Assembly (NCBI RefSeq): GCF_002300555.2
Contig: NZ_NTHN02000032.1
Location: 1 to 56,921, forward strand
Source of the DNA: Alloyangia mangrovi
Lineage (GTDB): Bacteria > Pseudomonadota > Alphaproteobacteria > Rhodobacterales > Rhodobacteraceae
DNA length: 56,921 bases
Reading direction: 5' to 3'
The position numbers and the translations under genes are program-made. Positions within the stretch are counted from its first letter, which is position 1. Each line of letters starts with the position of its first letter. The notes beneath the pieces were generated by a model. It ran no database searches, was not told where the DNA came from, and worked only from the letters and a program-made list of their open reading frames with translations. Shown here piece by piece: positions 16,577 to 25,331 of this stretch.

Positions 16577-18877
16577 ATGCTGAACTATCTTGAACCGCTT
16601 CTCGAGACCGGCATCGCAACGGTGCGGCTCACCAAGGTCACCCGCCGAAGCTTTCTCGGCACCGCGGGTGCCTTCGCGCTGGCCGCCTACGCGATGCCCG
16701 CCCGCGCCTTCGACGCCTATGCCACCGGCGGCTTGGGCATGGAGCACGGACTCGTCGAGGACCCGCTGATCTTCGTGTCGATCGACCCGGATGGCACCGT
16801 CACACTGGTCGCGCATCGCTCCGAGATGGGCACCGGCAGCCGGACGTCCATCCCCATGGTCATGGCCGACGAGATGGAGGCCGACTGGACCCGCGTGAAG
16901 ATCATCCAGGCACCTGGCGACGAGCCGAAATACGGCAACCAGGACACCGACGGCTCGCGCTCGATGCGCCACCACATCCAGATGGCGCGGAAGATCGGCG
17001 GCGCGGTGCGCACCATGCTCGCCCGCGCCGGGGCCGAAGAATGGGGCGTCGATCCGGCGCAGGTCATCGTCGAGATGCACGAGGTGAAGGGCCCCTCGGG
17101 CCAGAGCCTCGGCTTCGGCGATCTTGCCGCCGCGGCGATGGCCCAACCCGTGCCCGCGCATGAGGAGGTCGCCTACAAGACCGAGGACCAGTTCCGCTAC
17201 ATCGGCAAGGGTGAGGTGCAGATCACCGACCTGCACGACATCACCACCGGCAGCGCAGTCTACGGCGCCGACGTAATCCTGCCCGGGATGAAATACGCGG
17301 TGATCGCCCGCCCGCCGGTGGTCGGGGGCAAGGCGCTCTCCTATGACGCCACCGAGGCGCTGAAAGTGCCCGGTGTCGAGAGCGTGCACGAGCTGCCCTA
17401 TGCCTCGATGCCGACCCAGTTCGCGCCGCTCGGCGGGATCGCCGTAGTGGCCCGCAACACCTGGGCGGCAACGCAGGGGCGCGACCAGCTGAAGATCGAA
17501 TGGGACGCCGGGCCGAACGGCGGGTACAGCTCCGAGCCCTACATGGCCGAGATGATCGCGACCTCCGAGCATCCTGGCACCGTGGCCCGCGACCAGGGCG
17601 ACGTCGAAGCAGCGCTTGCCGGCGCCGTGAAGACCTTCACCGCGACCTACACGCAGGACCATGTCGCGCATATCCCGATGGAGCCACCGGCGGCCATCGC
17701 CAGCTATACCGCCGAGGGCCTGGAGATATGGGCGCCGGTGCAGAGCCCCTACACCACCCGGAAAGATGCCGCAAAGGCGGTCGGGCTCGACCCGGAAATG
17801 GTCCGTGTGAACGTTACGCTGCTCGGCGGCGGATTCGGCCGGAAGTCCAAGGCCGATTACGTCGCCGAGGCGGCGTTGCTCTCGAAGAAGGTTGGCGCCC
17901 CTGTGCGCGTGCAATGGACGCGCGAGGACGACGTGAAGCATTCCTTCTACCACACGACCTCGGCAGAGCGCATCGACGTCGCGCTCGACGAGAGCGGCGC
18001 GGTCACAGGCTGGCGGCACCGCTCGGTGGCGCCCTCGATCCTGTCGACCTTTGCCCCCGACGAGGGCAACGTGTTGCCGCTCGAGCTGGCGATGGGAATG
18101 ACCGACCTGCCCTTCGATCTTCCGAACATCCGCTGCGAGCACGGCAAGGCGCTGGCGCACACCCGCATCGGCTGGTTCCGCTCGGTGTCGAACATCCCGC
18201 ACGCCTGGGCCATCGGCTCCTGCGTGGGCGAGCTGGCGCATGAGCTCGGCAAGGACCAGCGGCAGATGTGGCTCGAGCTGATCGGCGCTCCGCGCAGCCT
18301 CGACCTCAAGGCGGCAGGCCTGCCCGAGGACTTCTGGAACTACGGTGAGCCCATTGCAGAGTTCCCGATCGAGACCGGGCGGCTTGCCGATGTGCTCAAC
18401 ATCGCCGCCGATGGCATCGGCTACGGAAAGGAGCTGCCCGAGGGCGAGGGCATTGGCCTTGCGGTGCACCGCAGCTTTGTTTCCTACGTCGCCTGCGCGG
18501 CGCGGGTGAAGGTCGCGGACGGGCGGATCACCGTGCCCGAGATGCACATGGCCATCGATTGCGGTTTTGCCGCGAACCCAGAGCGCATCCAGAGCCAGAT
18601 GCAGGGCGCGGCGGTCATGGGCATGACCGTGGCGCTGCATTCGGGGATCACCTTCGAGGGTGGCGCGGTGATGCAGTCGAACTACTACGACTACGACGTC
18701 GTCCGCTCGGACAACTTCCCGACCGTGGTCACCCACATCGTGCCGCACCCCTTCTCGGTGCACGCAACGGGCGTGGGCGAGCCGGGGGTTCCGCCGGTCT
18801 CACCGGCCATCGCGAACGGGCTCTTCGCCGCGACCGGCGACCGCCGCCGCCACCTGCCGATGGGCGTGGAGGCGTAG
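16577..18877 (+). CDS. Molybdopterin-binding large subunit, isoquinoline 1-oxidoreductase type
   Basis: A 766-aa xanthine-dehydrogenase-family large subunit. It carries a twin-arginine leader (TRRSFLGTAGAFALAAYA), so the folded complex with its 2Fe-2S partner is probably exported. The molybdopterin-binding loop LLGGGFGRKSKADY and the late GVGEPGVPP, whose Glu is the catalytic base of the family, are intact. It ends with the usual NGLFAATGDRRRHLP tail. Length and motif order match IorB-like proteins. It follows the small subunit closely enough to be translationally coupled. Substrates could be aldehydes or N-heterocycles. An inverted repeat just past its end (18887-18917) may terminate the operon. 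Confidence 0.92.
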   Translation: MLNYLEPLLETGIATVRLTKVTRRSFLGTAGAFALAAYAMPARAFDAYATGGLGMEHGLVEDPLIFVSIDPDGTVTLVAHRSEMGTGSRTSIPMVMADEMEADWTRVKIIQAPGDEPKYGNQDTDGSRSMRHHIQMARKIGGAVRTMLARAGAEEWGVDPAQVIVEMHEVKGPSGQSLGFGDLAAAAMAQPVPAHEEVAYKTEDQFRYIGKGEVQITDLHDITTGSAVYGADVILPGMKYAVIARPPVVGGKALSYDATEALKVPGVESVHELPYASMPTQFAPLGGIAVVARNTWAATQGRDQLKIEWDAGPNGGYSSEPYMAEMIATSEHPGTVARDQGDVEAALAGAVKTFTATYTQDHVAHIPMEPPAAIASYTAEGLEIWAPVQSPYTTRKDAAKAVGLDPEMVRVNVTLLGGGFGRKSKADYVAEAALLSKKVGAPVRVQWTREDDVKHSFYHTTSAERIDVALDESGAVTGWRHRSVAPSILSTFAPDEGNVLPLELAMGMTDLPFDLPNIRCEHGKALAHTRIGWFRSVSNIPHAWAIGSCVGELAHELGKDQRQMWLELIGAPRSLDLKAAGLPEDFWNYGEPIAEFPIETGRLADVLNIAADGIGYGKELPEGEGIGLAVHRSFVSYVACAARVKVADGRITVPEMHMAIDCGFAANPERIQSQMQGAAVMGMTVALHSGITFEGGAVMQSNYYDYDVVRSDNFPTVVTHIVPHPFSVHATGVGEPGVPPVSPAIANGLFAATGDRRRHLPMGVEA

Positions 18878-18886
18878 TGCACGCAG

Positions 18887-18917
18887 GCCCGCGCCCTTCC
18901 TGATGACGGGCGTGGGC
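18887..18917 (+). terminator. Hairpin after molybdenum hydroxylase genes
   Basis: GCCCGCGCCC and GGGCGTGGGC pair over 10 bp (one G-T) around an 11-base loop, 10 bp past the stop. There is no T-run. Confidence 0.45.
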
Positions 18918-19033
18918 TGTGTGCCGAGAGCTGTTGAGCCGGTGGCAACGTTGACCTTCGCCGGCACAGGAACGCGCTGGAAGACGACACGCGGCATCCC
19001 CCCCGCGCGGGCCCTCGCTCACCAAATGAGCCC

Positions 19034-19058
19034 CCCCCGCGCCAGTCGGGCGCGGGGG
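19034..19058 (-). terminator. Hairpin after PQQ dehydrogenase pseudogene
   Basis: CCCCCGCGCC and GGCGCGGGGG form a strong 10-bp stem with a 5-base loop, directly past the ancestral stop of the minus-strand pseudogene. Confidence 0.55.
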
Positions 19059-19065
19059 CACTGGG

Positions 19066-20924
19066 TCACTTCGGCAGGGCGAAGGCGATCACGTAATCCG
19101 CCCAGTCGTTCGGATTGTAGCGCGCACCCCGGCGGTCAGCACGATGTACTGCCGCCCGTCCTTGCCCACGTAGGTCATCGGCGTGGACTGCGAGCCCGAC
19201 GGCAGGCGGCCCTTCCAGAGAACCTCGCCGGTCTCGGTGTCATAGGCACGCAGGTAGTAGTCCTGGGTGCCGGAGTGGAACGACAGGCCCGACTTTGTGG
19301 TGATCGCGCCGCCCAAGGCGGGCATCCCGAGGTAGAAGGGCAGCGGGTTCTGCAGGCCGAGGCCCTCGATGTTCGCGTCCTTGCCAGTGCCAGCGGGCTG
19401 CTGCCAGACCAGTTCGCCCGACGCGAGATCGACGGCCGAGACTGTGCCCCACGGCGGCTCGAGGCAGGGCACGCCCGCCGGCGACATGAAGTTCACGATC
19501 GAATGCGCATAGGGCAGACCGAACTGCGCCGAGATCACCCCATGGGCGTCGCCGAGGAAGTCCGGATGTTCCTTGCGGAACTGCTCGCGCTCGGTGAGCT
19601 GGGTGATCACCGGCATGCGCATGTCGGCGACGACCATGAGGTTGCGCCCCTGGTCATAGGAAACTCTGCCCCAGTTCATCCCGCCGTTGTTGCCCGGGTA
19701 GACGATGGTCTTCTCGGTGGTCTGCGGGGTGAAGTCGCCCTCGTAATTCGCCTGCTTGAAGAGGATCCGGCAAAGCATCTGGTCGATCGGCGTCGCGCCC
19801 CACATCCGTTTCTCGCTGAGCGAGCTCTCCCCCGATGACGGCCATCTGCGGCGAATAGGGCTGCGTCTTGGCGTAGTACTCGCCGGCAACCTCGGTCGCG
19901 GCCTGTGGTACGGGGCGTTCCTCGACGGGATTGATCGGCGTGCCGTCGCGGCGGTCGAGCACGGAGATCTGGCCGATGCCCTCCGCAAGATCCACCGTGC
20001 CGCCGTCGCCAAAGGTTTCGCAGAGCGAGCCGTCCGAGGCCTTGAGCGAGATGAGCCGCATGTCGGTGGTGCTCATCACGATGCGCGGACCGCAGGCGTC
20101 GCCGGGGGTCGAGGCGTGGTAGGCCACGGTCCGGCAGCGCTTCCAGAAGGGCGACTGGCCCTCGGGATCGAACTGCCACTTGATCTCGCCCGTGGTGCCA
20201 TCGAGCGCGGTCACCTGCGATCCGGCAGCGCACTGGAAGAGCGTGCCATCGACATAAAGCGGGGTGTTCTGGTCCTGCTTGCTTTCCGACTGGTCGGCGA
20301 TGAAGCCGGTGCGGGCGGTCCAGGCGATCTCGAGCTCGCCGACGTTCTCGGGGGTGATCTGCTCGGCGGTCGAGTAGCGCAGACCCTCGCCGGTTTTGCC
20401 CCAGGCGGACCAGTTCTGGCCGGAGGCCTCAGTGGTCGCCGAGATCTCGCCGGGCTCGAGGGTCACCTTGTTGCGGATCACGTCATGCGGCACGAACATC
20501 AGCGCAAAGAAGGCGGCGAAGACCGCCAGCATCCCGGCGCCGCCAAGTCGCGCGCCGCGCGTGCAGGCAGGCTTGCCCTCGACGCAGCGGGCGGCGGGCA
20601 GCAGCAGCAGCGCCACCCCGGCCAGGAAGACCGGCGCAACGAGGCGCGGGACCAACGGCCAGAAGTGCAGGCCGGTTTCCCGGAGCGCCCACAGCAGCGT
20701 GCCCGCGAAGACCCCGAGGTAGAGCGTGAGACCGGCGGTGCGGCCGCGGAAGGTGAGCACGGCGGAGACCAGCATGAGCAGGCCGGCGATGGCGTATTAC
20801 CACGACCCTCCCAAGCTGATCAGGTAGACCCCGCGGTGGCGAGGATAAGTCCGACCACGGCGAGAAGAAGCCCGAAACCCCGGAGAAGGACGGGTGGACG
20901 GGGGCGATTTGCGACCTCGGTCAC
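19066..20924 (-). pseudogene. Decayed membrane-bound PQQ-dependent dehydrogenase (glucose-dehydrogenase type)
   Basis: The remains of a quinoprotein dehydrogenase: an N-terminal membrane region of about 130 residues, then a PQQ propeller. It begins at GTG 20924 behind AAGGGAGAA. Lesions read from the sequence: a missing G in a run at 20829-20832 breaks the first helices; TAA at 20797-20799 replaces an expected Tyr codon in LGGSW-YAIAG; an extra G at 19829-19833 shifts frame before ESSLSEKRMWGATP; a missing G at 19127-19130 shifts the tail, which otherwise reads ARYNPNDWADYVIAFALPK. The segment AEGIGQ joins directly to ISVLDRRDGTP. Related enzymes carry roughly 160-170 residues between these points, so an in-frame internal deletion is likely. 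Such enzymes oxidise sugars in the periplasm into ubiquinone. With these lesions no active enzyme is expected. Confidence 0.88.
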
Positions 20925-21051
20925 AGGCAGTTCTCCCTTGATTGAGATGAGAATGAGGGGTGCGCGTTCCGGCGCGAAACAAAGGGGTGCCGTCCGGACC
21001 GCGCCTCTTGGACACGCTCCGGTGCCGGCCGCCCCTCAGTGGCGTGATTGC

Positions 21052-21735
21052 CTAGCTGCCGCCCGCGTCTGGGGCATCGGGCCGCGGCGACATCTCCCAA
21101 GCGCCGCGCCAGTACTGCGTAAGCGCCCGCGCCAGGTCGCGACCGAAATCCATGCGTGCGAACGGGTGGGAGGCAAAGCTCGGATTGGTCCGCACGGACT
21201 GCGGGATATCAACCAACTGCCAAAGGCCGCGAGTCAGCGCGAAGCTGCGGATCAGAAGTTCGACGCCTTCGCCCTGCGGCAGTCCAAGTACGGCGTCCAT
21301 GGCGCGGCCGGCATCCTCGAGCGCCTCTGCAAATTGAAGATTCAGATCAAGCGCCTGAGCATCGGTGAGATTGGGCTCGAGCATCGCGTAGCCCATGGAG
21401 TCGAGCCACATCAGCGACGGATGATCGCGGACGTAGGAGACGTATTGCGCCACGAATTCCGCGACGATCTCGGGGCCGTCGCCGCGGGCATTTTCGAAGT
21501 ACCGCGTGACAAAGGCGATGAACGCCCGCAGCTCGCGGATCAGGAGCGACGCGAAGATCTGCTCCTTGCTGTCGAAGTAGATGTAGATCGTGCCCTTCGC
21601 GAGTTTCGAGCGGGACGCGACAGCGGCCACGGTGGGCAGACGTCGGGTGTCCTCGAGAAAGAGCGCGAGGGCCGCCTCGAGGATGACCTCGCGGCGGGCT
21701 TCCTTGTCTTCCGCGGCCGATGCATAGCTGATCAT
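21052..21735 (-). CDS. TetR-family transcriptional regulator
   Basis: A 227-aa TetR regulator. The N-terminal helix-turn-helix reads VAAVASRSKLAKGTIYIYF, followed by SKEQIFASLL, then an all-helical ligand domain. ATG 21735 lies four bases after the SDR stop; in-frame TTG 21756 and ATG 21750 would overlap the SDR and have no better ribosome site. It is the second gene of an SDR-TetR operon. A pair of TGACC-type palindromes sits in front of that operon, so autoregulation with induction by an SDR substrate is likely. Confidence 0.9.
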   Translation of the reverse strand: MISYASAAEDKEARREVILEAALALFLEDTRRLPTVAAVASRSKLAKGTIYIYFDSKEQIFASLLIRELRAFIAFVTRYFENARGDGPEIVAEFVAQYVSYVRDHPSLMWLDSMGYAMLEPNLTDAQALDLNLQFAEALEDAGRAMDAVLGLPQGEGVELLIRSFALTRGLWQLVDIPQSVRTNPSFASHPFARMDFGRDLARALTQYWRGAWEMSPRPDAPDAGGS

Positions 21736-21739
21736 CTGC

Positions 21740-22528
21740 TTACCCCGCATTCGCAAGCGTGCGCGCCATGAGGCGCAGAACCAATCTGCGGGGCAACAGG
21801 CGCGCGGACAAGGCGGTCATCTGGTTCATCCGGCCGGCAACAACGCTCCGCTTGCCCTTCAGCAGCGCCGCGATGCCGATCTCCGCCACGCGGGCGGGGG
21901 ACAGCATGGTCGCGCGCAGCAGGGCGCTCGGCTGATGGCCCGCGGTGTCCAAGAAGCCCGTCGCCATGATCCCCGGCGACAGCACGGTGACGGCGACCCC
22001 CGCGCCGGCGAGTTCCTGATGAAGGGCCTCGCCGAAGTGGAGCACAAAGGCCTTGCTCGCGGCATAGGCCGCATAGCTCGGACAGGGGGCATAGGCGGTC
22101 AGGCTGCCCACGAGCAGGATCGCGCCCCTGCCCGCCTGGGCCATGTCCGAGCCGAAGAGCCGCGTCAGCGCGGTCAGGCTCTGGACGTTGACGCGCAGCA
22201 TCTCGTCCGTCGCGTCGACCGGGTGGGACACGAAGTCCCCATGCAGGCCGAAGCCGGCATTGTTCACGAGGATCGAGACCGTAACCCCGCGCTGCGTGAG
22301 CCGGCGGTGGAGCTCGGTGGCGGCCCCCGGCTCGCCCAGATCGCAGGGCTCGATCAGCACCTCGACGCCATGGCGCTCGCGAAGCCGCGCCGCGAGCCGC
22401 TCCAGCGCGCCCTGCCTGCGGGCCGAGAGCACGATGTTGCAACCCCGCTTGGCAAGACTGCCCGCAAGCTCGGCGCCCAGCCCTCCGGTCGCGCCCGTCA
22501 CCAACGCCCATCGCCCTTCGATCTTCAT
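21740..22528 (-). CDS. Short-chain dehydrogenase/reductase
   Basis: A 262-aa classical SDR. The NADP(H)-type glycine motif is TGATGGLGAEL, NNAG is present, and the active site is Ser in LVGSLTAYAPCPSY with YAAYAASK giving the Tyr-x3-Lys pair. ATG 22528 follows GGGGGTGAGA; the longer frame from 22555 would run into the operator palindromes. It lacks a signal peptide. It heads a two-gene operon with a TetR regulator, an arrangement often used for detoxification or catabolism of a small lipophilic or aromatic compound. The substrate is unknown. Confidence 0.9.
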   Translation of the reverse strand: MKIEGRWALVTGATGGLGAELAGSLAKRGCNIVLSARRQGALERLAARLRERHGVEVLIEPCDLGEPGAATELHRRLTQRGVTVSILVNNAGFGLHGDFVSHPVDATDEMLRVNVQSLTALTRLFGSDMAQAGRGAILLVGSLTAYAPCPSYAAYAASKAFVLHFGEALHQELAGAGVAVTVLSPGIMATGFLDTAGHQPSALLRATMLSPARVAEIGIAALLKGKRSVVAGRMNQMTALSARLLPRRLVLRLMARTLANAG

Positions 22529-22540
22529 TCTCACCCCCAA

Positions 22541-22577
22541 ATGACCGCCGGTCACCGGTATGGTGACCAGCAGTCAT
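22541..22577 (-). promoter_or_regulatory. Double palindromic operator of the SDR-TetR operon
   Basis: Two related 13-bp palindromes, TGACCGCCGGTCA (22542-22554) and TGACCAGCAGTCA (22564-22576), are centred 22 bp apart, about two helix turns. Together they form a larger inverted repeat with 16-bp arms and two mismatches. A minus-strand TTGAAA at 22577-22582 could be the -35 element, so a bound TetR dimer pair would cover the promoter. The site is seen directly; its binder is inferred from position. Confidence 0.7.
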
Positions 22578-22699
22578 TTTCAAGCCCCTGAGCGCCCTTT
22601 CCCGCAAGGTCAGCTTGAGGCTCGGCGGCAACGGCGCGCGGCTTCCCGGGCGACGCGGTCGGTGACCAGAACACCCCCAAAAGCGCCAGGCCCGCCGAA

Positions 22700-22885
22700 C
22701 CGCGGGGCGAAATGATCAGCCCCACATCCTGGACCCGTCCGGTTCCGTCGTGCAGCAGCACAGGCACGAGGCAAGCGCCCTGTCCGGCTTGGTAGAGCAC
22801 GGAGTCGGTGTCGCCATCGAGATCGCAGTCCAGTGGGGCTGCCTCGCGGTGCCCGGCCGCCGACTTCCCGAACCTACCTGGATTT
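22700..22885 (-). pseudogene. Fragment of an FG-GAP/VCBS-like repeat protein
   Basis: Just past the cheB stop, and in another frame, the minus strand reads a stretch containing NPGRFGK, a calcium-loop-like DCDLDGDTDSVLY and VLLHDGTGRVQDVG. This is the pattern of one FG-GAP/VCBS repeat, like those ending the 1240-aa protein at 2399-6121. There is no start codon with a ribosome site and the frame runs on to 22552 without further motifs. It is probably the remnant of a larger gene rather than a working one. Confidence 0.4.
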
Positions 22886-24007
22886 TGGACCTGCGAGCGG
22901 TCCGCTCCTGCGAAGATTGGCCCAGTTCACCAATGTCGACGATATCCGGCCAAGAGGCAGCATCCGGTCCACCGCGCCTTTTGCCATGGCCTCCTTCGGC
23001 ATTCCGAACACCACCGAGGTTGCCTCGTCCTGCCCGAAGGTCTCGGCCCCGGCCTGACGCATCTCCAGCAGGCCCTGCGCCCCATCGTCGCCCATGCCGG
23101 TCATGATCAGCCCTAGCGCCTTGTTGCCCGCGGCCTGCGCGACCGACCGGAAGAGCACATCCACCGAGGGGCGGTGTCGCGAGACATAGGCGCCCTCCAG
23201 AAGGTCCAGGCGATAGCCCCCGCCGTTGCGACGCAGGAGCATGTGGCGGTTGCCCGGCGCGATCAGGACACGGCCCCGCTCCGGCCGGTCGCCCGCCCGC
23301 GCTTCGCTCACGTCGAGGTCGCACAGCGTATCGAGACGTTCCGCAAAGCTGCGGGTGAAATGCTCCGGCATGTGCTGGACGACGATGATCGGCGGCATAT
23401 CGGCCGGGAGCTTTTCCAGGACCGCGGCCAAGGCCTCGGTGCCGCCGGTCGAGGCGCCCAGGGCAATGATATGACCCTTCGGGGGGCCGACATCGGGACT
23501 GGCAGGCCGCGGCGGGAGGATGACGTCCGCGGTCAACTTCGGACCTGGCCGGAGCGGCTCCTGCTGCGCCTTTGCCACCCCCTTTCGCCCCAACCGTGAC
23601 GAGGCCGCGGCGTGGACCGCATCGCAGAGCTGGATCTGCGCCTCGGAGCGTTGCTCAGCCGTCACCAGCGAGGGCTTGCCGATCACCTCGGAAGCGCCGC
23701 ATTGAAGCGCTTCCATCGCCTTGCGCGAGCCTTTCTCGGTGAAGCTGGAACAGATCACCACCGGCAGCGGATGCTGCGCCATGACCTTGCGCAGAAAAGT
23801 CAGCCCGTCCATGCGCGGCAGTTGCAGGTCGAGCAGCATGACGTCCGGGAGCTGCGCGCGCATGAGCTTCGCGGCCTCGAAGGGATCGCCTGCAACGCCG
23901 TGAACAACGATGCCGGGATCGTCCTCGAGCAGGCGGCGGAAGGCCGCACGGGCCGCCGCGCTGTCGTCGACAATCAGGACTCGAACTGGCGCGTTGGGCC
24001 GGGTCAT
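22874..24007 (-). CDS. cheB: Chemotaxis response regulator protein-glutamate methylesterase
   Basis: A 377-aa CheB that removes methyl groups from (and may deamidate) receptor glutamates, as the adaptation branch of the pathway. The receiver domain (about 8-125) has VDDS, phospho-acceptor Asp in MLLDLQLPRMDG and Lys in IGKPS. The linker is followed by the esterase domain with catalytic Ser in GASTGGT, His in QHMPEHF and Asp in MTGMGDDG, all intact. Its ATG overlaps the cheR stop as ATGA. It is the last gene of the eight-gene che operon. Confidence 0.95.
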   Translation of the reverse strand: MTRPNAPVRVLIVDDSAAARAAFRRLLEDDPGIVVHGVAGDPFEAAKLMRAQLPDVMLLDLQLPRMDGLTFLRKVMAQHPLPVVICSSFTEKGSRKAMEALQCGASEVIGKPSLVTAEQRSEAQIQLCDAVHAAASSRLGRKGVAKAQQEPLRPGPKLTADVILPPRPASPDVGPPKGHIIALGASTGGTEALAAVLEKLPADMPPIIVVQHMPEHFTRSFAERLDTLCDLDVSEARAGDRPERGRVLIAPGNRHMLLRRNGGGYRLDLLEGAYVSRHRPSVDVLFRSVAQAAGNKALGLIMTGMGDDGAQGLLEMRQAGAETFGQDEATSVVFGMPKEAMAKGAVDRMLPLGRISSTLVNWANLRRSGPLAGPKSR

Positions 24008-24831
24008 GCACTGGGCTCCTTCTTGCGAAAGGTCGCCGGGGCAAGCTGCACCAGCCTCGGATCGGCGACGATCATCGACTCCGCATGCCCGACGAGGAGA
24101 TGGCCGCCGCTGCGCAGGTGATCGGTCACCGCCGAGATCACCTGCGCCTGCTGCGGCGCATCGAAGTAGATCAGCACGTTGCGGAGCATGATCACGTCGA
24201 GCCCATGGGCGACCGGATATGGCGGATCGATCAGGTTGAGCTGGTCAAAGCGTATCCGGCGCCTGAGCTCCGGGACGATGCGGACCTCGCTGCTGGTCTC
24301 CGACTTGCGGCCGGTCATCGCGTATCGCAGGCGCAGATGCGCCGGAACCGGAACCAGGTCATCGGCCGGGTAGACCCCTCGCCGCGCCACTTCGAGCGCC
24401 CCGACAGAGATGTCTGTGCCGAGGATCCTCCAGTCCAGCCGGGGTGAGGCGATCGCGGCCTCGGCCAGGATCATCGCCGCGGTATGCGCCTCGGCGCCGA
24501 TCGAGGCCGCTGCGCTCCAAAGCCGGAACCGTACGGGCCCGGAGCCATGTGCCTGCGCGAGCGCCTTGGGCACCGCCACCTTGGCGAGGAACTCGAAATG
24601 CGCGGGCTCACGGAAGAAATCCGTCTTGTTCGTGGTCACCAGGTCGATGATCTCGGCCCATTCCTCCTCGAGCCCGCCGTCGTCGAAGATATGGGCGAGA
24701 TAGTCGTCGAGCGTCTCTAGACCAAGCGCGATGAGACGTTTGCGCAGACGCGAGGACACCAGGTGGTTCTTGCTTGCCGGCATCTTGATGCCGGTCTCGC
24801 GGTAGATCAGTTCGCGGAAACGGCGTTGCAT
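24004..24831 (-). CDS. cheR: Chemotaxis protein-glutamate O-methyltransferase
   Basis: A 275-aa CheR that methylates receptor glutamates with S-adenosylmethionine. It shows the N-terminal helical domain, then TTNKTDFFREPAHFEFL, the SAM-binding LWSAAASIGAEAHTAAM and RNVLIYFD, and a late GHAES. In the SAM motif the usual SCSTGEE is AASIGAE, so the family Cys and part of the acidic pair are altered; this is worth noting but compatible with activity. The start overlaps the preceding cheW by 25 bp, and the end overlaps cheB by 4 bp. Confidence 0.92.
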   Translation of the reverse strand: MQRRFRELIYRETGIKMPASKNHLVSSRLRKRLIALGLETLDDYLAHIFDDGGLEEEWAEIIDLVTTNKTDFFREPAHFEFLAKVAVPKALAQAHGSGPVRFRLWSAAASIGAEAHTAAMILAEAAIASPRLDWRILGTDISVGALEVARRGVYPADDLVPVPAHLRLRYAMTGRKSETSSEVRIVPELRRRIRFDQLNLIDPPYPVAHGLDVIMLRNVLIYFDAPQQAQVISAVTDHLRSGGHLLVGHAESMIVADPRLVQLAPATFRKKEPSA

Positions 24832-25322
24832 GGCGCTGCCATCCCCCTCGCCCCTCCCGCCAACCGCAGCGACGCCATCATGGCCGGGTCGAAGAGCGCC
24901 GAGAGGGCCAGAAGGAAGACAAGGTCACCCTCGTGACGCCCCACTCCGACAACAATGCGCTGATCCCAGTCGAGCATCTCCGCCTCGGCGACCGAGGTCA
25001 GCTGACCGTCATTGTCCAGCATCGTCACCGCGATCACCCGATCGACCCGCAGAGCGACCAGATGCGCGCCGGCGGTGTCGGGCACCGTGAGGATCAGGAT
25101 GCGCGCGTCCACATCCTCGTTGGGCGGCTCACCGAGTAGGATTCGCAAATCGACGAGCGCCACGGCCTCGCCACGCACATCGATAAGCCCCAGCAGGTGT
25201 TTCGGCGCATTCGGCAAGCGCCGCGGCTGGCGCGAGGCGAGAATCTCGCGCACGTTCTGCACCTCGACCGCGAACAGGCTGTCCGAGATGGAAAAGGCCA
25301 CGACGGTGGAAGACCGGTCCAT
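24807..25322 (-). CDS. cheW: Chemotaxis coupling protein (second CheW of the operon)
   Basis: A 171-aa CheW-like SH3-fold adaptor that links receptors to CheA. It has FSISDSLFAVEVQNVREIL at the start, LLGLIDVRGEAVALVDLR in the middle and a variable C-terminal tail. It lies 9 bp after the receptor gene and upstream of cheR. Together with the CheW at 27022 it gives two couplers for one kinase, which suggests distinct receptor contacts or array positions. Confidence 0.9.
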   Translation of the reverse strand: MDRSSTVVAFSISDSLFAVEVQNVREILASRQPRRLPNAPKHLLGLIDVRGEAVALVDLRILLGEPPNEDVDARILILTVPDTAGAHLVALRVDRVIAVTMLDNDGQLTSVAEAEMLDWDQRIVVGVGRHEGDLVFLLALSALFDPAMMASLRLAGGARGMAAPCNAVSAN

Positions 25323-25331
25323 GTCGTCCCC

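Noticed and set aside
16082-18763. 893-codon minus-strand frame opposite the molybdenum hydroxylase
   Set aside because: Antisense shadow; His/Arg/Ala-rich with no family pattern, and the plus strand is an unambiguous enzyme.
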